The translations under genes and the position numbers were made by a program. Shown piece after piece: positions 18,840 through 18,878 of a stretch of 18,878 nt of DNA (the stretch's first letter is position 1; each line of letters starts with the position of its first letter). The stretch comes from Ettlia oleoabundans (Eukaryota; Chlorophyta; Chlorophyceae; Chlamydomonadales), in assembly GCA_019693395.1 (NCBI GenBank), contig JAAMXP010004839.1:1-18878 (forward strand), in the 5' to 3' direction. Under the pieces are notes generated by a model. That model saw only the letters and a program-made list of their open reading frames with translations, did not search any database and had not been told where the DNA came from.

Positions 18840-18878
18840 TGCAGCACGGAACGGATGTGGGGGGCTGGGGGCGGGGAG
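18840..18878. other. G-rich right edge
   Basis: The last bases are runs of G separated by one or two other bases (GGGGGGCTGGGGGCGGGGAG), much like the first twenty bases of the window. No gene is seen here. Confidence 0.5.

Noticed and set aside
1..18878. tRNA, rRNA, CRISPR arrays or intact transposons
   Set aside because: None was seen on either strand; the repeats found are coding microsatellites or protein repeats.

Overview
The window looks like nuclear DNA of a green alga, most likely a chlorophyte and probably Chlorophyceae. The grounds are GC-rich DNA (roughly 60% by eye), dense GT-AG introns of 100-500 bases with pyrimidine-rich acceptors ending TGCAG, heavy CAG/CTG microsatellites read as poly-Gln, Ala/Gln-rich proteins, and a BRCA2 whose core resembles plant BRCA2. 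This placement is inference; no marker gene in the window names the species.

Three protein genes can be supported. (1) On the minus strand at about 259-1900 lies a YbaK/EbsC/ProX-type aminoacyl-tRNA deacylase domain gene. It has one clear intron (1477-973) holding a striking AT-rich island, an unresolved 5' end, and a 3' end that may run off the left edge. (2) On the minus strand at 15173-2453 lies a BRCA2 orthologue that fills two thirds of the window. I could join 20 exons with matching phases into one 2,958-residue frame. Its C-terminal third has the full DNA-binding region (helical domain, OB1, OB2 with tower, OB3). Its middle has four BRC repeats, and its long N-terminal half is disordered and rich in Gln, Pro and His. 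(3) On the plus strand at 16007-18839 lies an unrecognised eight-exon gene for about 481 residues, rich in Ser/Thr-Pro sites, divergent from BRCA2 across an 833-base gap.

The genes do not form an obvious pathway. BRCA2 should load RAD51 onto resected DNA during homologous recombination. The YbaK protein should hydrolyse mischarged tRNA. The divergent gene has no assignable role; its many S/T-P sites suggest kinase regulation and it may share a promoter region with BRCA2.

The points most worth a second look are all inside or beside BRCA2: a previously unfamiliar array of about eleven V-x-E-T-A motifs in exon 2; BRC repeats that all carry F-T-T-G where animals mostly have F-x-T-A; a possible extra BRC-like element with F-V-T-A split by an intron; an internal D-W-F-D motif reminiscent of the PALB2-binding site; and a roughly 170-residue Gln/Ala-rich insertion in OB3. 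Outside BRCA2 the AT-rich island in the YbaK intron stands out. I saw no tRNA, rRNA, CRISPR array or intact transposon.
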